The translations under genes and the position numbers were made by a program. A stretch of DNA of 64,000 bases from Humibacillus xanthopallidus (GTDB lineage: Bacteria > Actinomycetota > Actinomycetes > Actinomycetales > Dermatophilaceae), in NCBI RefSeq assembly GCF_006717145.1, contig NZ_VFQF01000001.1, positions 2,356,001 through 2,420,000 on the forward strand, given 5' to 3'. Shown piece after piece: positions 50,972-59,653 of the stretch. Within the stretch, counting starts at the first letter, position 1; each line of letters starts with the position of its first letter. The notes beneath the pieces were generated by a model. That model did no database searches. It saw only the letters and a list, made by a program, of their open reading frames with translations, and was not told the origin of the DNA.

Positions 50972-53538
50972 TGTCCACCACCACCGAGCGCCCAGCCGGC
51001 CCGACCAGCACGGCGACCCGCACCGTCGTCGTCATCGGCCACGGCATGGTCGGCCACCGCTTCGTCGAAGCCCTGCGGTCGCGTGACACCGACAGCACGT
51101 GGAACGTCGTCGTCCTGTCCGAGGAGGCGGACGCGGCATACGACCGCGTGGGGCTCTCGTCCTACGTCGGCGCGTGGGACCGGAGCGCCCTTGCGCTGTC
51201 GGGCAACTCGTATGCCGGTGACGACCTCGTGGAAGTGCGCCTCGGCACCCGGGCCGAGCAGATCGACCGCGAGGCCCGCGTGGTCACGACGAGCCAGGGC
51301 GAGGTCATCGCCTACGACGCGCTCGTCCTCGCCACCGGCTCCTATCCCTTCGTGCCGCCGGTGCCGGGGCATGACTCCGAGGGCTGCTACGTCTACCGCA
51401 CGCTCGACGACCTCGACGGCATCCGTGCCCGCGCCGAGGCCGCGATCGCGCGGGCGGCCTCCGAGGGGCGCGAGGCCAACGGGCTCGTCGTCGGCGGCGG
51501 CCTGCTCGGCCTCGAGGCCGCCAACGCCCTGCGCCTGCTCGGGCTCACGCCGCACGTCGTCGAGTTCGCCCCGCGGCTCATGCCGCTACAGGTCGACGAG
51601 GGCGGGGGCGCCGTCCTCAAGGGCCTCATCAGCAACCTCGGCGTGCAGGTGCACACCGGTGCCGGCACGAGCTCCATCGCCGCCCAGGACGACGGCCGCC
51701 TCGCCGTCGAGCTCTCCGACGGCACGGCGCTGCTCACCGACCTCGTCGTCTTCTCGGCCGGGGTCAGGCCGTCCGACGCGGTCGCGCGGGCCGCGGGTCT
51801 CGCCGTCGGCGAGCGCGGTGGGGTCACGACCGACGCGACCTGTAGCACGAGCGACGAGAACGTCTGGGCCGTGGGCGAGGTCGCGGCCGTCGAGGGGCGC
51901 TGCTACGGCCTCGTCGCACCGGGCTACACGATGGCCGAGGTCGTCGCCGACCGGCTGCTCGGGGGTGAGGCGACCTTCCCCGGCGCCGACCTGTCGACCA
52001 AGCTGAAGCTGCTCGGCGTCGACGTCGCGTCCTTCGGGGACGCGATGGCTGCGACACCCGGGGCGCTCGAGATCGTTCACACCGACGCGACCAAGGGGAC
52101 CTACGCCAAGGTCGTCGTCAGCGACGACGCGCGGACGCTGCTCGGCGGCATACTCGTCGGGGACGCCTCTGCCTACACGACGCTCAAGGCCTACGTCGGA
52201 CGGGAGGTGCCCGGCGACCCCGGCGCGCTCATCTCTCCGGCAGGCGCCGAGCTCGGCGCGGACGCCCTGCCCGACGACGCCGTCATCTGCTCGTGCAACA
52301 ACGTCACGAAGGGTTCGATCTGCGGCGCGATCGCCGAGGGGGCCTGCGACCTGGCTGCGATCAAGGGCTGCACAAGCGCCGGAACGACTTGCGGCGGTTG
52401 CCTGCCCACCGTCAAGAAGCTTCTCGTCGACTCGGGGGTCGAGCTGTCGAAGGCCCTCTGCGAGCACTTCGAGCAGAGCCGGGCCGAGCTGTTCGAGATC
52501 GTCGCCTCCACCGGCATCCGCACCTTCTCTGGGCTCCTCGCGCGCTACGGCGCGGGCACCGGCTGCGAGATCTGCAAGCCGACCGTCGCCTCGATCCTCG
52601 CCTCGACGAGCAGCGACCACATCCTCGACGGTGAGCAGGCCGCGCTGCAGGACAGCAACGACCACTTCCTCGCCAACATCCAGAAGAACGGGACCTACTC
52701 CGTCGTGCCGCGGATGCCGGGCGGAGAGGTGACGGCCGAGCAGCTCATCACGATCGGCCAGGTCGCCCAGGACTTCGGGCTCTACGTCAAGGTCACCGGC
52801 GGGCAGCGCATCGACCTCTTCGGTGCCCGGGTCGAGCAGCTCCCCGCGATCTGGCAGCGCCTCGTCGACGTGGGCATGGAGTCGGGGCAGGCCTACGGCA
52901 AGTCGCTGCGCACCGTGAAGTCGTGCGTCGGCTCCACCTGGTGCCGCTTCGGCGTGCAGGACTCGGTGGGCATGGCCGTCGACCTCGAGCACCGCTACCG
53001 GGGGCTGCGGTCACCGCACAAGATCAAGTTCGGCGTCTCGGGCTGTGCGCGCGAGTGCGCGGAGGCACGGGGCAAGGACGTCGGGGTCATCGCGACCGAC
53101 AAGGGCTGGAACCTCTACGTCTGCGGCAACGGCGGCCAGACGCCCGCGCACGCGAAACTGCTCGCGAGCGACCTCGACGACGAGACTCTTGTGCGCTACA
53201 TCGACCGGTTCCTCATGTTCTACGTCCGCACCGCCGACCGGCTCCAGCGCACGGCGCCGTGGCTCGACGCGCTCGAGGGAGGGCTCGAGCACCTCAAGGC
53301 CGTCGTGTGCGAGGACTCGCTCGGCATCGCGGACGACCTCGAGGCCGCGATGGGCCGTCACGTCGAGGGCTACCAGGACGAGTGGAAGGCGGTGCTCGAC
53401 GACCCCGAGAAGCTCTCGCGCTTCGTGTCCTTCGTCAACGCCCCCGAGGAGGCGGACCCGACCATCGCCTTCGACGAGTCAGGACCGCGCAAGGTGCCGG
53501 TGCTGCTCGGTCTGCCCACCGTCCGCGAGAACGTCTGA
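50971..53538 (+). CDS. nirB: NAD(P)H-nitrite reductase large subunit
   Basis: 855 residues. FAD (VVVIGHGMVGHRFVEAL) and NAD (VVGGGLLGLEAANAL) folds are followed by BFD [2Fe-2S] (CSCNNVTKGSICGA...TTCGGCLP), a second Cys pair (TGCEICKP), then the ferredoxin-like half-domain and siroheme/[4Fe-4S] domain with CVGSTWCRFG and GCARECAEARGKD ligands. It reduces nitrite to ammonium with six electrons. AAGGAG upstream of the ATG supports the start. Siroheme comes from cobA and the chelatase encoded nearby. Confidence 0.96.
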   Translation: MSTTTERPAGPTSTATRTVVVIGHGMVGHRFVEALRSRDTDSTWNVVVLSEEADAAYDRVGLSSYVGAWDRSALALSGNSYAGDDLVEVRLGTRAEQIDREARVVTTSQGEVIAYDALVLATGSYPFVPPVPGHDSEGCYVYRTLDDLDGIRARAEAAIARAASEGREANGLVVGGGLLGLEAANALRLLGLTPHVVEFAPRLMPLQVDEGGGAVLKGLISNLGVQVHTGAGTSSIAAQDDGRLAVELSDGTALLTDLVVFSAGVRPSDAVARAAGLAVGERGGVTTDATCSTSDENVWAVGEVAAVEGRCYGLVAPGYTMAEVVADRLLGGEATFPGADLSTKLKLLGVDVASFGDAMAATPGALEIVHTDATKGTYAKVVVSDDARTLLGGILVGDASAYTTLKAYVGREVPGDPGALISPAGAELGADALPDDAVICSCNNVTKGSICGAIAEGACDLAAIKGCTSAGTTCGGCLPTVKKLLVDSGVELSKALCEHFEQSRAELFEIVASTGIRTFSGLLARYGAGTGCEICKPTVASILASTSSDHILDGEQAALQDSNDHFLANIQKNGTYSVVPRMPGGEVTAEQLITIGQVAQDFGLYVKVTGGQRIDLFGARVEQLPAIWQRLVDVGMESGQAYGKSLRTVKSCVGSTWCRFGVQDSVGMAVDLEHRYRGLRSPHKIKFGVSGCARECAEARGKDVGVIATDKGWNLYVCGNGGQTPAHAKLLASDLDDETLVRYIDRFLMFYVRTADRLQRTAPWLDALEGGLEHLKAVVCEDSLGIADDLEAAMGRHVEGYQDEWKAVLDDPEKLSRFVSFVNAPEEADPTIAFDESGPRKVPVLLGLPTVRENV

Positions 53539-53556
53539 GCTGCAAGGGAACCCACC

Positions 53557-53982
53557 ATGACAACCCTCATCACAGCTGCCCCGGTCGACGACGTGGCCCC
53601 GACGGCTCGCGCTGTCATCCGTCCCGGCGTGCTGCCTGCCCCTGGCGCCAAGCAGTGGGTGCCGGCGTGCCCTGTCGCCCGGCTCGTGCCGGGTCGGGGC
53701 GTCGCCGTCCTCCTGCCGCGCGGGCGCCAGGCCGCGCTCTTCCTCCTGCCCAACGGGATGATCTACGCAGTGGGCAACATCGACCCGTATGCCGGCGCCG
53801 GCGTCATCTCTCGCGGGCTCACCGGCGACCGCGCCGGCGAGCCCACCGTTGCCTCGCCGCTGCTCAAGCAGGTCTTCTCGCTGCGCACCGGCACCGCCCT
53901 CGACGACCCGGAGGTCGCCCTTCCGACGTATGCCGTCCGCGTCCAGCACGGTCTCGTCCGCCTCGGCGTCCCTCACCCCTGA
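53557..53982 (+). CDS. nirD: Nitrite reductase small subunit NirD
   Basis: 141 residues with a Rieske-like fold: WVPACPVARLVPGRGVAVLLPRGRQAALFLLPNGMIYAVGNIDPYAGAGV-type core followed by PLLKQVFSLRTG. Like other NirD proteins it lacks the Cys/His pairs of true Rieske proteins, so it is a structural partner of NirB. The ATG is 18 nt after nirB with AAGGGA upstream. It is the last gene of the operon, directly followed by repeat array 3. Confidence 0.92.
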   Translation: MTTLITAAPVDDVAPTARAVIRPGVLPAPGAKQWVPACPVARLVPGRGVAVLLPRGRQAALFLLPNGMIYAVGNIDPYAGAGVISRGLTGDRAGEPTVASPLLKQVFSLRTGTALDDPEVALPTYAVRVQHGLVRLGVPHP

Positions 53983-53989
53983 CCCCCAC

Positions 53990-54345
53990 GTCGAGTGGCC
54001 AAAGTACGCCGCCCCCCTCCCGTCGAGTGGCCAAAATATGCCGCCCCGCCAAAGTCGAGTGGCCACAGTTTGCCGAGTCCAGCCCGTCGAGTGGCCACAG
54101 TTTGCCGAGTCCAGCCCGTCGAGTGGCCACAGTTTGCCGGGTCCCGCTCGTCGAGAGGCCAATCCTTGCCGTCGGCCTTTCGGCGAGCCCGAGCAGACCG
54201 ACCTGCGCGCCGGGACCCCAAAAGCCGACCAACTTCGGCCACGCGACCCATGAGAGGCGACCAAGTGTGGCCACTCGACCCGTGAGAGGCGACGAGGTTT
54301 GGCCACTCGACGGGTGGGAGGCGACCAGGTTTGGCCTCTCGACGT
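53990..54345. repeat. Array 3: six forward and four inverted 32-bp units with no cargo gene
   Basis: GTCGAGTGGCCA-type leads start at 53990, 54022, 54054, 54086, 54118 and 54150, all 32 bp apart. After an ~85-bp centre the same lead appears inverted with unit starts at 54236, 54268, 54300 and 54332, again exactly 32 bp apart. Forward units mostly continue CAGTTTGCCGAG. The array fills the gap between the convergent nirD and SDR genes and repeats the facing-array geometry seen around the nuclease-like gene, minus the gene. Confidence 0.93.
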
Positions 54346-54353
54346 GGTGAGGG

Positions 54354-55223
54354 TCAGGCGGCGGTGACGGCGAGGGCCTCGTGCAGCGCGGCCTCGAGGT
54401 CGGTCGTCGGGCGGCCGATGAGGCGCGACAGGTCGCCACTGTCGGTGAAGAGCGCCCCCTGCGCAAGGCCACGGTCGCCGTCGGCGAGCACGGCGGCATA
54501 CCCCTGCGGGAGTCCGGTCGCGACGAGCGCCGCGGTGTACTCGTCGACCGAGAGGTCGCGATAGGCGATCTCTCGCCCAGCAACACGGCTCAGCACAGCG
54601 GCATACTCGCCGAGCGTGAAGGCTTCGTCGCCACCGAGCTCGTAGACCTGGCCCTCGTGGCCCTCCCCCGCGAGCACGACCGCGGCCGCGTCGGCGTAGT
54701 CGGCGCGCGTGGCGGCGCTGACGCGACCCGTGCCAGCAGCACCGAGGACGACGCCGTGCTCGAGCGCAGTGCCGACCTGACCGGTGTAGTTCTCGAGGTA
54801 CCACGAGTTGCGCAGCAGAGCATGCGGCAGCCCCGACGCCGCGAGCAGCTCCTCGGTGGCGCGGTGCTCGGCGGCCAGCACGAGGTCCGAGGCGTCTGCG
54901 CGGGTGATGCTCGTGTAGGCGACGAAGCCCACACCAGCGGCCTTGGCGGCCTCGATCACGTTGGTGTGCTGAGCGATTCGCTGACCAACGGCGCTGCCGG
55001 AGACGAGGAGCATGCGGTCGACGTCCGCCAGCGCAGCGTCGAGGGATGTGCGGTCGTCGTAGTCGGCACGGCGCACCTCGACGCCGCGCTCGGCGAGGTC
55101 GGCGACCGACTCGGGCGTGCGGGCGATGACGACGACGTCGCTCGCCGGCACTCCGCGCTCGAGGAGGGAGTCGACGACGAGGCGGCCGAGGTGGCCGCTG
55201 GCACCGGTGACGAGAAGCTTCAT
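54354..55223 (-). CDS. NmrA-like SDR, NAD(P)H:quinone oxidoreductase type
   Basis: A 289-residue atypical short-chain dehydrogenase. It has the nucleotide-binding loop LVTGASGHLGRLVVDSL at the N-terminus, AYTSITRAD, and HALLRNSWYLENY, typical of the QorB/YtfG subgroup. It lacks the usual YxxxK of classical SDRs. It is divergent from an HxlR regulator gene across a palindrome, a common pair in which the regulator senses quinones or electrophiles and controls the reductase. It separates nirD from the siroheme genes. Confidence 0.9.
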   Translation of the reverse strand: MKLLVTGASGHLGRLVVDSLLERGVPASDVVVIARTPESVADLAERGVEVRRADYDDRTSLDAALADVDRMLLVSGSAVGQRIAQHTNVIEAAKAAGVGFVAYTSITRADASDLVLAAEHRATEELLAASGLPHALLRNSWYLENYTGQVGTALEHGVVLGAAGTGRVSAATRADYADAAAVVLAGEGHEGQVYELGGDEAFTLGEYAAVLSRVAGREIAYRDLSVDEYTAALVATGLPQGYAAVLADGDRGLAQGALFTDSGDLSRLIGRPTTDLEAALHEALAVTAA

Positions 55224-55301
55224 GGCGGTCCTTTCACGGACGGTTGCTGGGGTGTGTCACGGGCGACAACCACGGCCACGCCGACCTACTTCCCAGGAGT
55301 T

Positions 55302-55326
55302 AGTACCCACTTTGAAGTAAGGTACT
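55302..55326. promoter_or_regulatory. Palindromic operator between SDR and HxlR genes
   Basis: AGTACC at 55302 and GGTACT at 55321-55326 flank an ACTT-TG-AAGT core (one-base offset). It ends 3 bp before the HxlR start codon, in the shared promoter region. Position and size fit autoregulation by HxlR and control of the SDR gene. Confidence 0.6.
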
Positions 55327-55329
55327 GAC

Positions 55330-55770
55330 ATGACAGTAAGTGCCCCGCTGCGCCAGTACTTCCCCGACGGCGTCTTCTCGTCGGGCTGCCCGAGCCGCAC
55401 CGTGCTCGACCACGTGACGAGCAAGTGGGGCACCCTCGTCATCCTCGCCCTCGCGGAGGGCGAGGCGTTGCGGTGGAGCGAGCTGCGACGGCGCGCCGAG
55501 GGGGTCAGCGAGAAGATGCTCGCCCAGACCCTCCGTCAGCTCGAGGCCGACGGCCTCGTGCATCGCGACGCCCGGCCGGTCGTGCCGCCGCACGTCGAGT
55601 ACTCCCTGACCGACCGCGGCGCCGGGCTCGCCGAGCACATGGTGCCCCTCATGGCCTGGATCGCCGACCACGCGCCGGCCATCGTCTCCGACGCAGAGGC
55701 AGCCGCCGCCGCAGCTCCCGGCGCGAACGCAGCCGCGGCGACCGCCTCGGCGGCGACCGTCACACGTTGA
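55330..55770 (+). CDS. HxlR-family winged-helix regulator
   Basis: 146 residues. It has Cys in SGCPSRTVLDHVTSKWGTLVILAL (a conserved Cys in redox-sensing HxlR proteins), a wHTH with WSELRRRAEGVSEKMLAQTLRQLEADGLVHR, and the wing VPPHVEYSLTDRGAGL. The tail is Ala-rich. The ATG follows the operator-like palindrome with no ribosome-binding site, so a leaderless transcript is possible. The 3' end overlaps the nnaR 3' end by 11 bp (convergent). Confidence 0.92.
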   Translation: MTVSAPLRQYFPDGVFSSGCPSRTVLDHVTSKWGTLVILALAEGEALRWSELRRRAEGVSEKMLAQTLRQLEADGLVHRDARPVVPPHVEYSLTDRGAGLAEHMVPLMAWIADHAPAIVSDAEAAAAAAPGANAAAATASAATVTR

Positions 55771-56938
55771 GGCGGTAGCCCCGTCGCACGACCGTCTGCA
55801 CGAGGTGCCGGTCGGGCAGGGCGGCCCGCAGCCGGCTGACCGCCATGTCGAGCGCGTGCTCGTTCTCGGCCTCGGGCAGCTCGTCGAGCAGGCGCTCCCG
55901 CGTGCACACCGCCCCGGGCTCCGCCATGAGGGCCGCCAGCATCGCGCGTGGCCCTCGCGCGAGAGTCACCGTCTCGCCGCCGAAGGTCACGACCCTGCCG
56001 TGCACGACGAGAGGACCCAGGGCGGTGTCGACCTGGGCGATGCCGTTGAGGGTGAGGTGCTCGACGACCGTGCGGATGAGTGCGCCCATCCGGAAGCGGT
56101 CGGGCACGATCGGCACGATCCCCGCGTCGATGAGCGGTGCCGCGGTGACGGGTCCGACTGCAGCAGCCGTCACTCCGCAGCGCATCGCATCGAGGAGCAC
56201 GCCGTCCATGCCGAGCTGCGCTGCGGCAGAAACCAACCCGTCGACCGCGGGCGCCGACGTGAACGTCACGACGTCGACCTCGCGGGACGCGACGGCCATG
56301 ACAAGGCGGCCGAGACGGCTCTCGTCGGTCGGTCGCACCCAGCGGTAGGGCGCGACCGTCAGCACTGCCGCCCCCGCCGACCGCAGCCGCTCGAGCTGCT
56401 CGACGTCCTCGTGCCCGTGGAGCTGCACCGCGACACGCTTGCCGCGCACCCCGGCCTCGAGCGCCAGCGTGACGGTCGAGGCGGTGCGCTCGTCGTCGGC
56501 GATGCCGTCGTCGTCGTGGCCCGCGGCGCGCACGGCTCCCCGCGCCTTGGGGCCGCGCACGATGATGCGGGCGCGGTCGAGCGCGCGGGCGAGGTCCTCC
56601 CCGAGACCCGCGGCGTCGGCGCACTCGATCCAGCGACGGAAGCCGTATGCCGTCGTCACGATCACGATGTCGGGCCGGCTCTCGATGACGGCACGGGTGT
56701 CGCCGATGAGGATCTCGTCCTCGTCGACCGGCGCGATGCGCACGGCCGGGGCGTGGATCACCTCGGCGCCGCGCCGCACGAAGGCGTCGACGAGGTCGGC
56801 GGACCTGCGGTCGGAGGTGACAGCGATGCGGAAGCCCGCGAGCACCGAGCCGCTCGGCTCGGTGCGCGCGGTGTCGGGGTCCGGGCCGGTCAGCTGATCG
56901 GACCATGCGGTGGACGGGTGGGGGCGGGCATCGCTCAT
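55760..56938 (-). CDS. nnaR: HemD-domain transcriptional regulator NnaR
   Basis: 392 residues. Residues ~30-290 form a uroporphyrinogen-III synthase (HemD) fold: LAGFRIAVTSDRRSADLVDAF, VTTAYGFRRWIECAD, VVTFTSAPAVDGLVS and AVGPVTAAPLIDAG. The C-terminal ~95 residues are an OmpR-like winged helix (LARGPRAMLAALMAEPGAVCTRERLLDELP... VSRLRAALPDRHLVQTVVRRGYRL). This fusion is NnaR, a co-activator with GlnR of nitrate/nitrite assimilation in Streptomyces and mycobacteria. Its place beside nirBD and cobA agrees. It overlaps cobA by four bases. Catalytic HemD activity is unlikely. Confidence 0.9.
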   Translation of the reverse strand: MSDARPHPSTAWSDQLTGPDPDTARTEPSGSVLAGFRIAVTSDRRSADLVDAFVRRGAEVIHAPAVRIAPVDEDEILIGDTRAVIESRPDIVIVTTAYGFRRWIECADAAGLGEDLARALDRARIIVRGPKARGAVRAAGHDDDGIADDERTASTVTLALEAGVRGKRVAVQLHGHEDVEQLERLRSAGAAVLTVAPYRWVRPTDESRLGRLVMAVASREVDVVTFTSAPAVDGLVSAAAQLGMDGVLLDAMRCGVTAAAVGPVTAAPLIDAGIVPIVPDRFRMGALIRTVVEHLTLNGIAQVDTALGPLVVHGRVVTFGGETVTLARGPRAMLAALMAEPGAVCTRERLLDELPEAENEHALDMAVSRLRAALPDRHLVQTVVRRGYRLNV

Positions 56939-57948
56939 CCGACGACCTCGAGCACGCGAGCACCCGCGCGCCGAGCCCAGACCTCCGACTGGCGCACCAC
57001 CTCGCCGATGACGATGACAGCGGGCGAGGCCGCGCCGTTGCGCTCCACGAGGCCGGGCAGCGTGCCGAGGGTTCCGACGAGGCTGCGCTGGTCGGGCGTG
57101 AATCCACGCTCAACGACGGCGGCGGGGGTGTCGGGGTCGAGGCCGGACCGCTCGAGCGCCGCGGCGATGGGCACGAGGTTGTGCATGCCCATGAGCACGA
57201 CGACCGTGCCCCCGAGCTGCGCGAGCCCCCTCGCCCGCTCGTCCTCGAGCGGCACGTGGCCGGAGAGGATGGTCACGACGTGGCTGACGCCGCGGTGGGT
57301 GACGGGGATGCCGGCAGCCCCCGGCACACCGACGGCCGAGGACACCCCGGGGATGACGGTCACGGGCACGCCCGCGTCGACGGCAGCCGCGACCTCCTCG
57401 CCGCCGCGGCCGAAGACGTAGGGGTCCCCGCCCTTCAGCCTCACGACGGTGAGACCGGCGAGCGCCCGCTCGACCATGATGCGCTCGATCTTGGTCTGGG
57501 GGACGGCGTGGTGGCCAGGCAGCTTGCCGACGTCGATGACCTCGGCCCCCGGTGCGAGCGCTGCGACGTCGCCCACCTCCGCGAGCCGGTCGGTGAGCAC
57601 GACGTCGGCGTCCGCGAGCGCGCGCAACCCGTCGAGGGTCAGCAGGCCCGCGCTGCCGGGGCCGGCGCCGACGAGGACGACCCGCCCGCGCGCGGCGTTA
57701 GGCGCAGCCTCCTCGACGAGCAGGACCGAGCCGACCAGCGCCGCCCTCGCCTGCCCCCAGTCGCGGGCCGCGCCCACGAGCACCGCGACCCGCGCCCACT
57801 CCGCGAGGACGGGCGTGAGCCCCGAGGCCGACTCCACGGCGATGACCTGGGCGCCGCCCCGCCTATAGCGACGCACGGCCGGGTCGGTCTGGCCGGTCGG
57901 GCCGATGACGAGCACCGGCAGCCCGGTGATGTCGGTCTCGATGAGCAT
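56935..57948 (-). CDS. cobA: Uroporphyrinogen-III C-methyltransferase with vestigial N-terminal domain
   Basis: 337 residues. The C-terminal ~250 residues are a complete SUMT: VVLVGAGPGSAGLLTLDGL, VLTDRL, VDVGK, VRLKGGDPYVFGRGGEE and the PGVSSAVGVP loop. It makes precorrin-2 for siroheme. Residues 1-~80 look like a shortened CysG-type precorrin-2 dehydrogenase domain (LPVLVIGPTGQTDPAVRRYRR) without the usual GGGxVA loop, so dehydrogenase activity is doubtful. ATG at 57948 has GGGGAGG five bases upstream. It is first in a cobA-nnaR operon, divergent from the chelatase. Confidence 0.93.
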   Translation of the reverse strand: MLIETDITGLPVLVIGPTGQTDPAVRRYRRGGAQVIAVESASGLTPVLAEWARVAVLVGAARDWGQARAALVGSVLLVEEAAPNAARGRVVLVGAGPGSAGLLTLDGLRALADADVVLTDRLAEVGDVAALAPGAEVIDVGKLPGHHAVPQTKIERIMVERALAGLTVVRLKGGDPYVFGRGGEEVAAAVDAGVPVTVIPGVSSAVGVPGAAGIPVTHRGVSHVVTILSGHVPLEDERARGLAQLGGTVVVLMGMHNLVPIAAALERSGLDPDTPAAVVERGFTPDQRSLVGTLGTLPGLVERNGAASPAVIVIGEVVRQSEVWARRAGARVLEVVG

Positions 57949-58049
57949 GTGCGCCTCCCCACGTGCGGCTCCGGTATGCCGCACGGCGGGCGCATCGGAC
58001 GCGTGGCTGTCGTGTGGCGGGTGCAGTGACTCAACGGTAGGGACGGCGT

Positions 58050-58087
58050 GTTTCGCTGGCGTTTCCGGATGGCGATGCCCCGGTAAC
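58050..58087. promoter_or_regulatory. GlnR-like half-sites in the cobA-chelatase divergent promoter
   Basis: GTTTC-6 nt-GTTTC (58050-58065) is followed by GTAAC at 58083. GlnR boxes of actinobacteria combine GAAAC/GTTTC and GTNAC half-sites at 11-bp steps, so this partly fits, and nitrogen control of siroheme genes would make sense. The expected GTNAC next to GTTTC is missing, so the call is tentative. Confidence 0.35.
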
Positions 58088-58153
58088 GCCCCACTCACCC
58101 CCGCCCGTGAACGCTGTGCGGTGGCGCAGCGGCCGGGGTGCGAGAGTGGGCGC

Positions 58154-58876
58154 ATGGGATCCGACGCCCCTGCCCTCATCGCCTGCTCCCACGGCACCGC
58201 CTCGCCTGCCGGGCAGGCGGCCGTCGCTGCGCTCGTCGCCGCGGTCGCCGCCGCCCGGCCCGACCTCGAGGTGCACGAGGCGTTCGTCGACGTCCAGCAG
58301 CCCGACCCAGCACAGGTGCTGGGGACGTTGTCGCCCGACCGTCAGGCGCGCCTCGTGCCCCTGCTGCTGTCGGCCGGCTACCACGTCTTCGTCGACCTCT
58401 CCGACATCGCAGCCGACCGCGCGGGCACCGACGTCACCGGGGCGCTCGGCCCCGACCCGCGGCTCGTCGCCCTGCTGCACCGCCGGCTCGTCGCCGCGGG
58501 TCTGCGCGACGGCGACCGCGTCGTGCTCGCCGCGGCCGGGTCCTCCGACGCTCGCGCTGTGACCGACTGCGCCGCCATGGCGGAGTCCCTCGCAGGCCTG
58601 GTCGGGTCGCCCGTCACCCCTGCCTTCCTCTCCGCCGCCGAGCCGCGTCTCGCGGATGCCGTTGCCGCACAGCGCGATTCAGCGTATGCCGTGCAGGACG
58701 GTCAGTCGGTCACACCTCCCCGCGTCGTCGTCGCGACCTACCTGCTCGCTCCCGGCTACTTCGCCGACGTGGCCGCCGCGAGCGGCGCAGACGTCGTCAC
58801 CCCACCGCTGCTCCTGCCCGGCGAGCCCCCACCGCCGGAGCTCGTCGACATCGTCATCGAGCGCCACCTCGGCTGA
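58154..58876 (+). CDS. Sirohydrochlorin chelatase family protein
   Basis: 240 residues with two CbiX/SirB-type halves. The catalytic His lies in ALIACSHGTASPAGQ, LLLSAGYHVFVDL carries the second conserved His, and the second half repeats the fold (VVLAAAGSSDARAV, LLAPGYFADVAAA) with poorer ligands. It inserts iron into sirohydrochlorin, the final siroheme step. ATG at 58154 is used; a longer frame upstream lies over the divergent promoter. The function is well supported by nirB and cobA nearby. Confidence 0.9.
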   Translation: MGSDAPALIACSHGTASPAGQAAVAALVAAVAAARPDLEVHEAFVDVQQPDPAQVLGTLSPDRQARLVPLLLSAGYHVFVDLSDIAADRAGTDVTGALGPDPRLVALLHRRLVAAGLRDGDRVVLAAAGSSDARAVTDCAAMAESLAGLVGSPVTPAFLSAAEPRLADAVAAQRDSAYAVQDGQSVTPPRVVVATYLLAPGYFADVAAASGADVVTPPLLLPGEPPPPELVDIVIERHLG

Positions 58877-58890
58877 CCGGAGCATCGTCC

Positions 58891-59589
58891 GTGCCGACGC
58901 CCAACCACTACGTGACGCTCGCCGCACCGGCCCGTTCGGAGGTCGAGGTGCGGCGGTCACGCTTCGTGTGCGACGTGCGGCCGGTGTCGTCCGAGGCCGA
59001 GGCCCGTGCCGCCGTGGAGCAGGTTCGCTCCTCGAGCCGCGACGCGCGTCACCACTGCACCGCCTTCGTGCTCGGGCCGGAGGGGGCGACGACGCGCAGC
59101 AACGACGACGGCGAACCCTCGGGCACGGCCGGGGCGCCGATGCTCGACGTACTGAGGGGTCGCGGCCTCACCGATGTCGTCGCGGTGGTGACGCGGTGGT
59201 TCGGTGGCACGCTGCTGGGCACGGGCGGCCTCATCCGCGCCTATGGGGACGCCGTGTCGCTCGCCCTCGACGACGCGAGCCTCGTCCGGATGGAGCTGCG
59301 CGAGGGGCTCGTCGTCGAGGTGGACCACGCCGTCGGCCCCCGTCTCGAGCACGCGCTGCGCGGCCGGGCCGGCGTCGAGGTCATGGCCGTCGACTATCTC
59401 AGCCGGGGCGTGCGACTGCACGTCGCGGCTGCTCCGGGCGCGGTCGGTGACGTGGAGCGAACGGTCGCCGTCCTCGCGTCGGGCACCGGCTCCGTCACGG
59501 CGGGCGATCCGTCCTGGGTGCCGAGCGACATCGACGCACCCGAGGGGCCCGACGGTCCCCGCGGAGCCGGGCTCGACGAGGCGACCTGA
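58891..59589 (+). CDS. YigZ/IMPACT family protein
   Basis: 232 residues. The IMPACT N-domain core shows RRSRFVCDVRPVSSEAEARA, DARHHCTAFVLG, NDDGEPSGTAGAPMLDVLRGRGLTDVVAVVTRWFGGTLLGTGGL-type motifs; a C-terminal DUF1949 ferredoxin-like domain follows. The family is linked to translation control in eukaryotes and is of uncertain role in bacteria. GTG at 58891 follows the chelatase stop by 14 nt, suggesting co-transcription. Confidence 0.92.
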   Translation: MPTPNHYVTLAAPARSEVEVRRSRFVCDVRPVSSEAEARAAVEQVRSSSRDARHHCTAFVLGPEGATTRSNDDGEPSGTAGAPMLDVLRGRGLTDVVAVVTRWFGGTLLGTGGLIRAYGDAVSLALDDASLVRMELREGLVVEVDHAVGPRLEHALRGRAGVEVMAVDYLSRGVRLHVAAAPGAVGDVERTVAVLASGTGSVTAGDPSWVPSDIDAPEGPDGPRGAGLDEAT

Positions 59590-59653
59590 GCGAGAGCATG
59601 CCCGCGCGTCGCAAGCGCACCCCGGCGTGACGGCATACGGGAGGATGGTCGCC

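Noticed and set aside
53990-54345. Coding frames running through array 3
   Set aside because: Same repeat artefact; they start inside nirD or the SDR gene on shadow frames.
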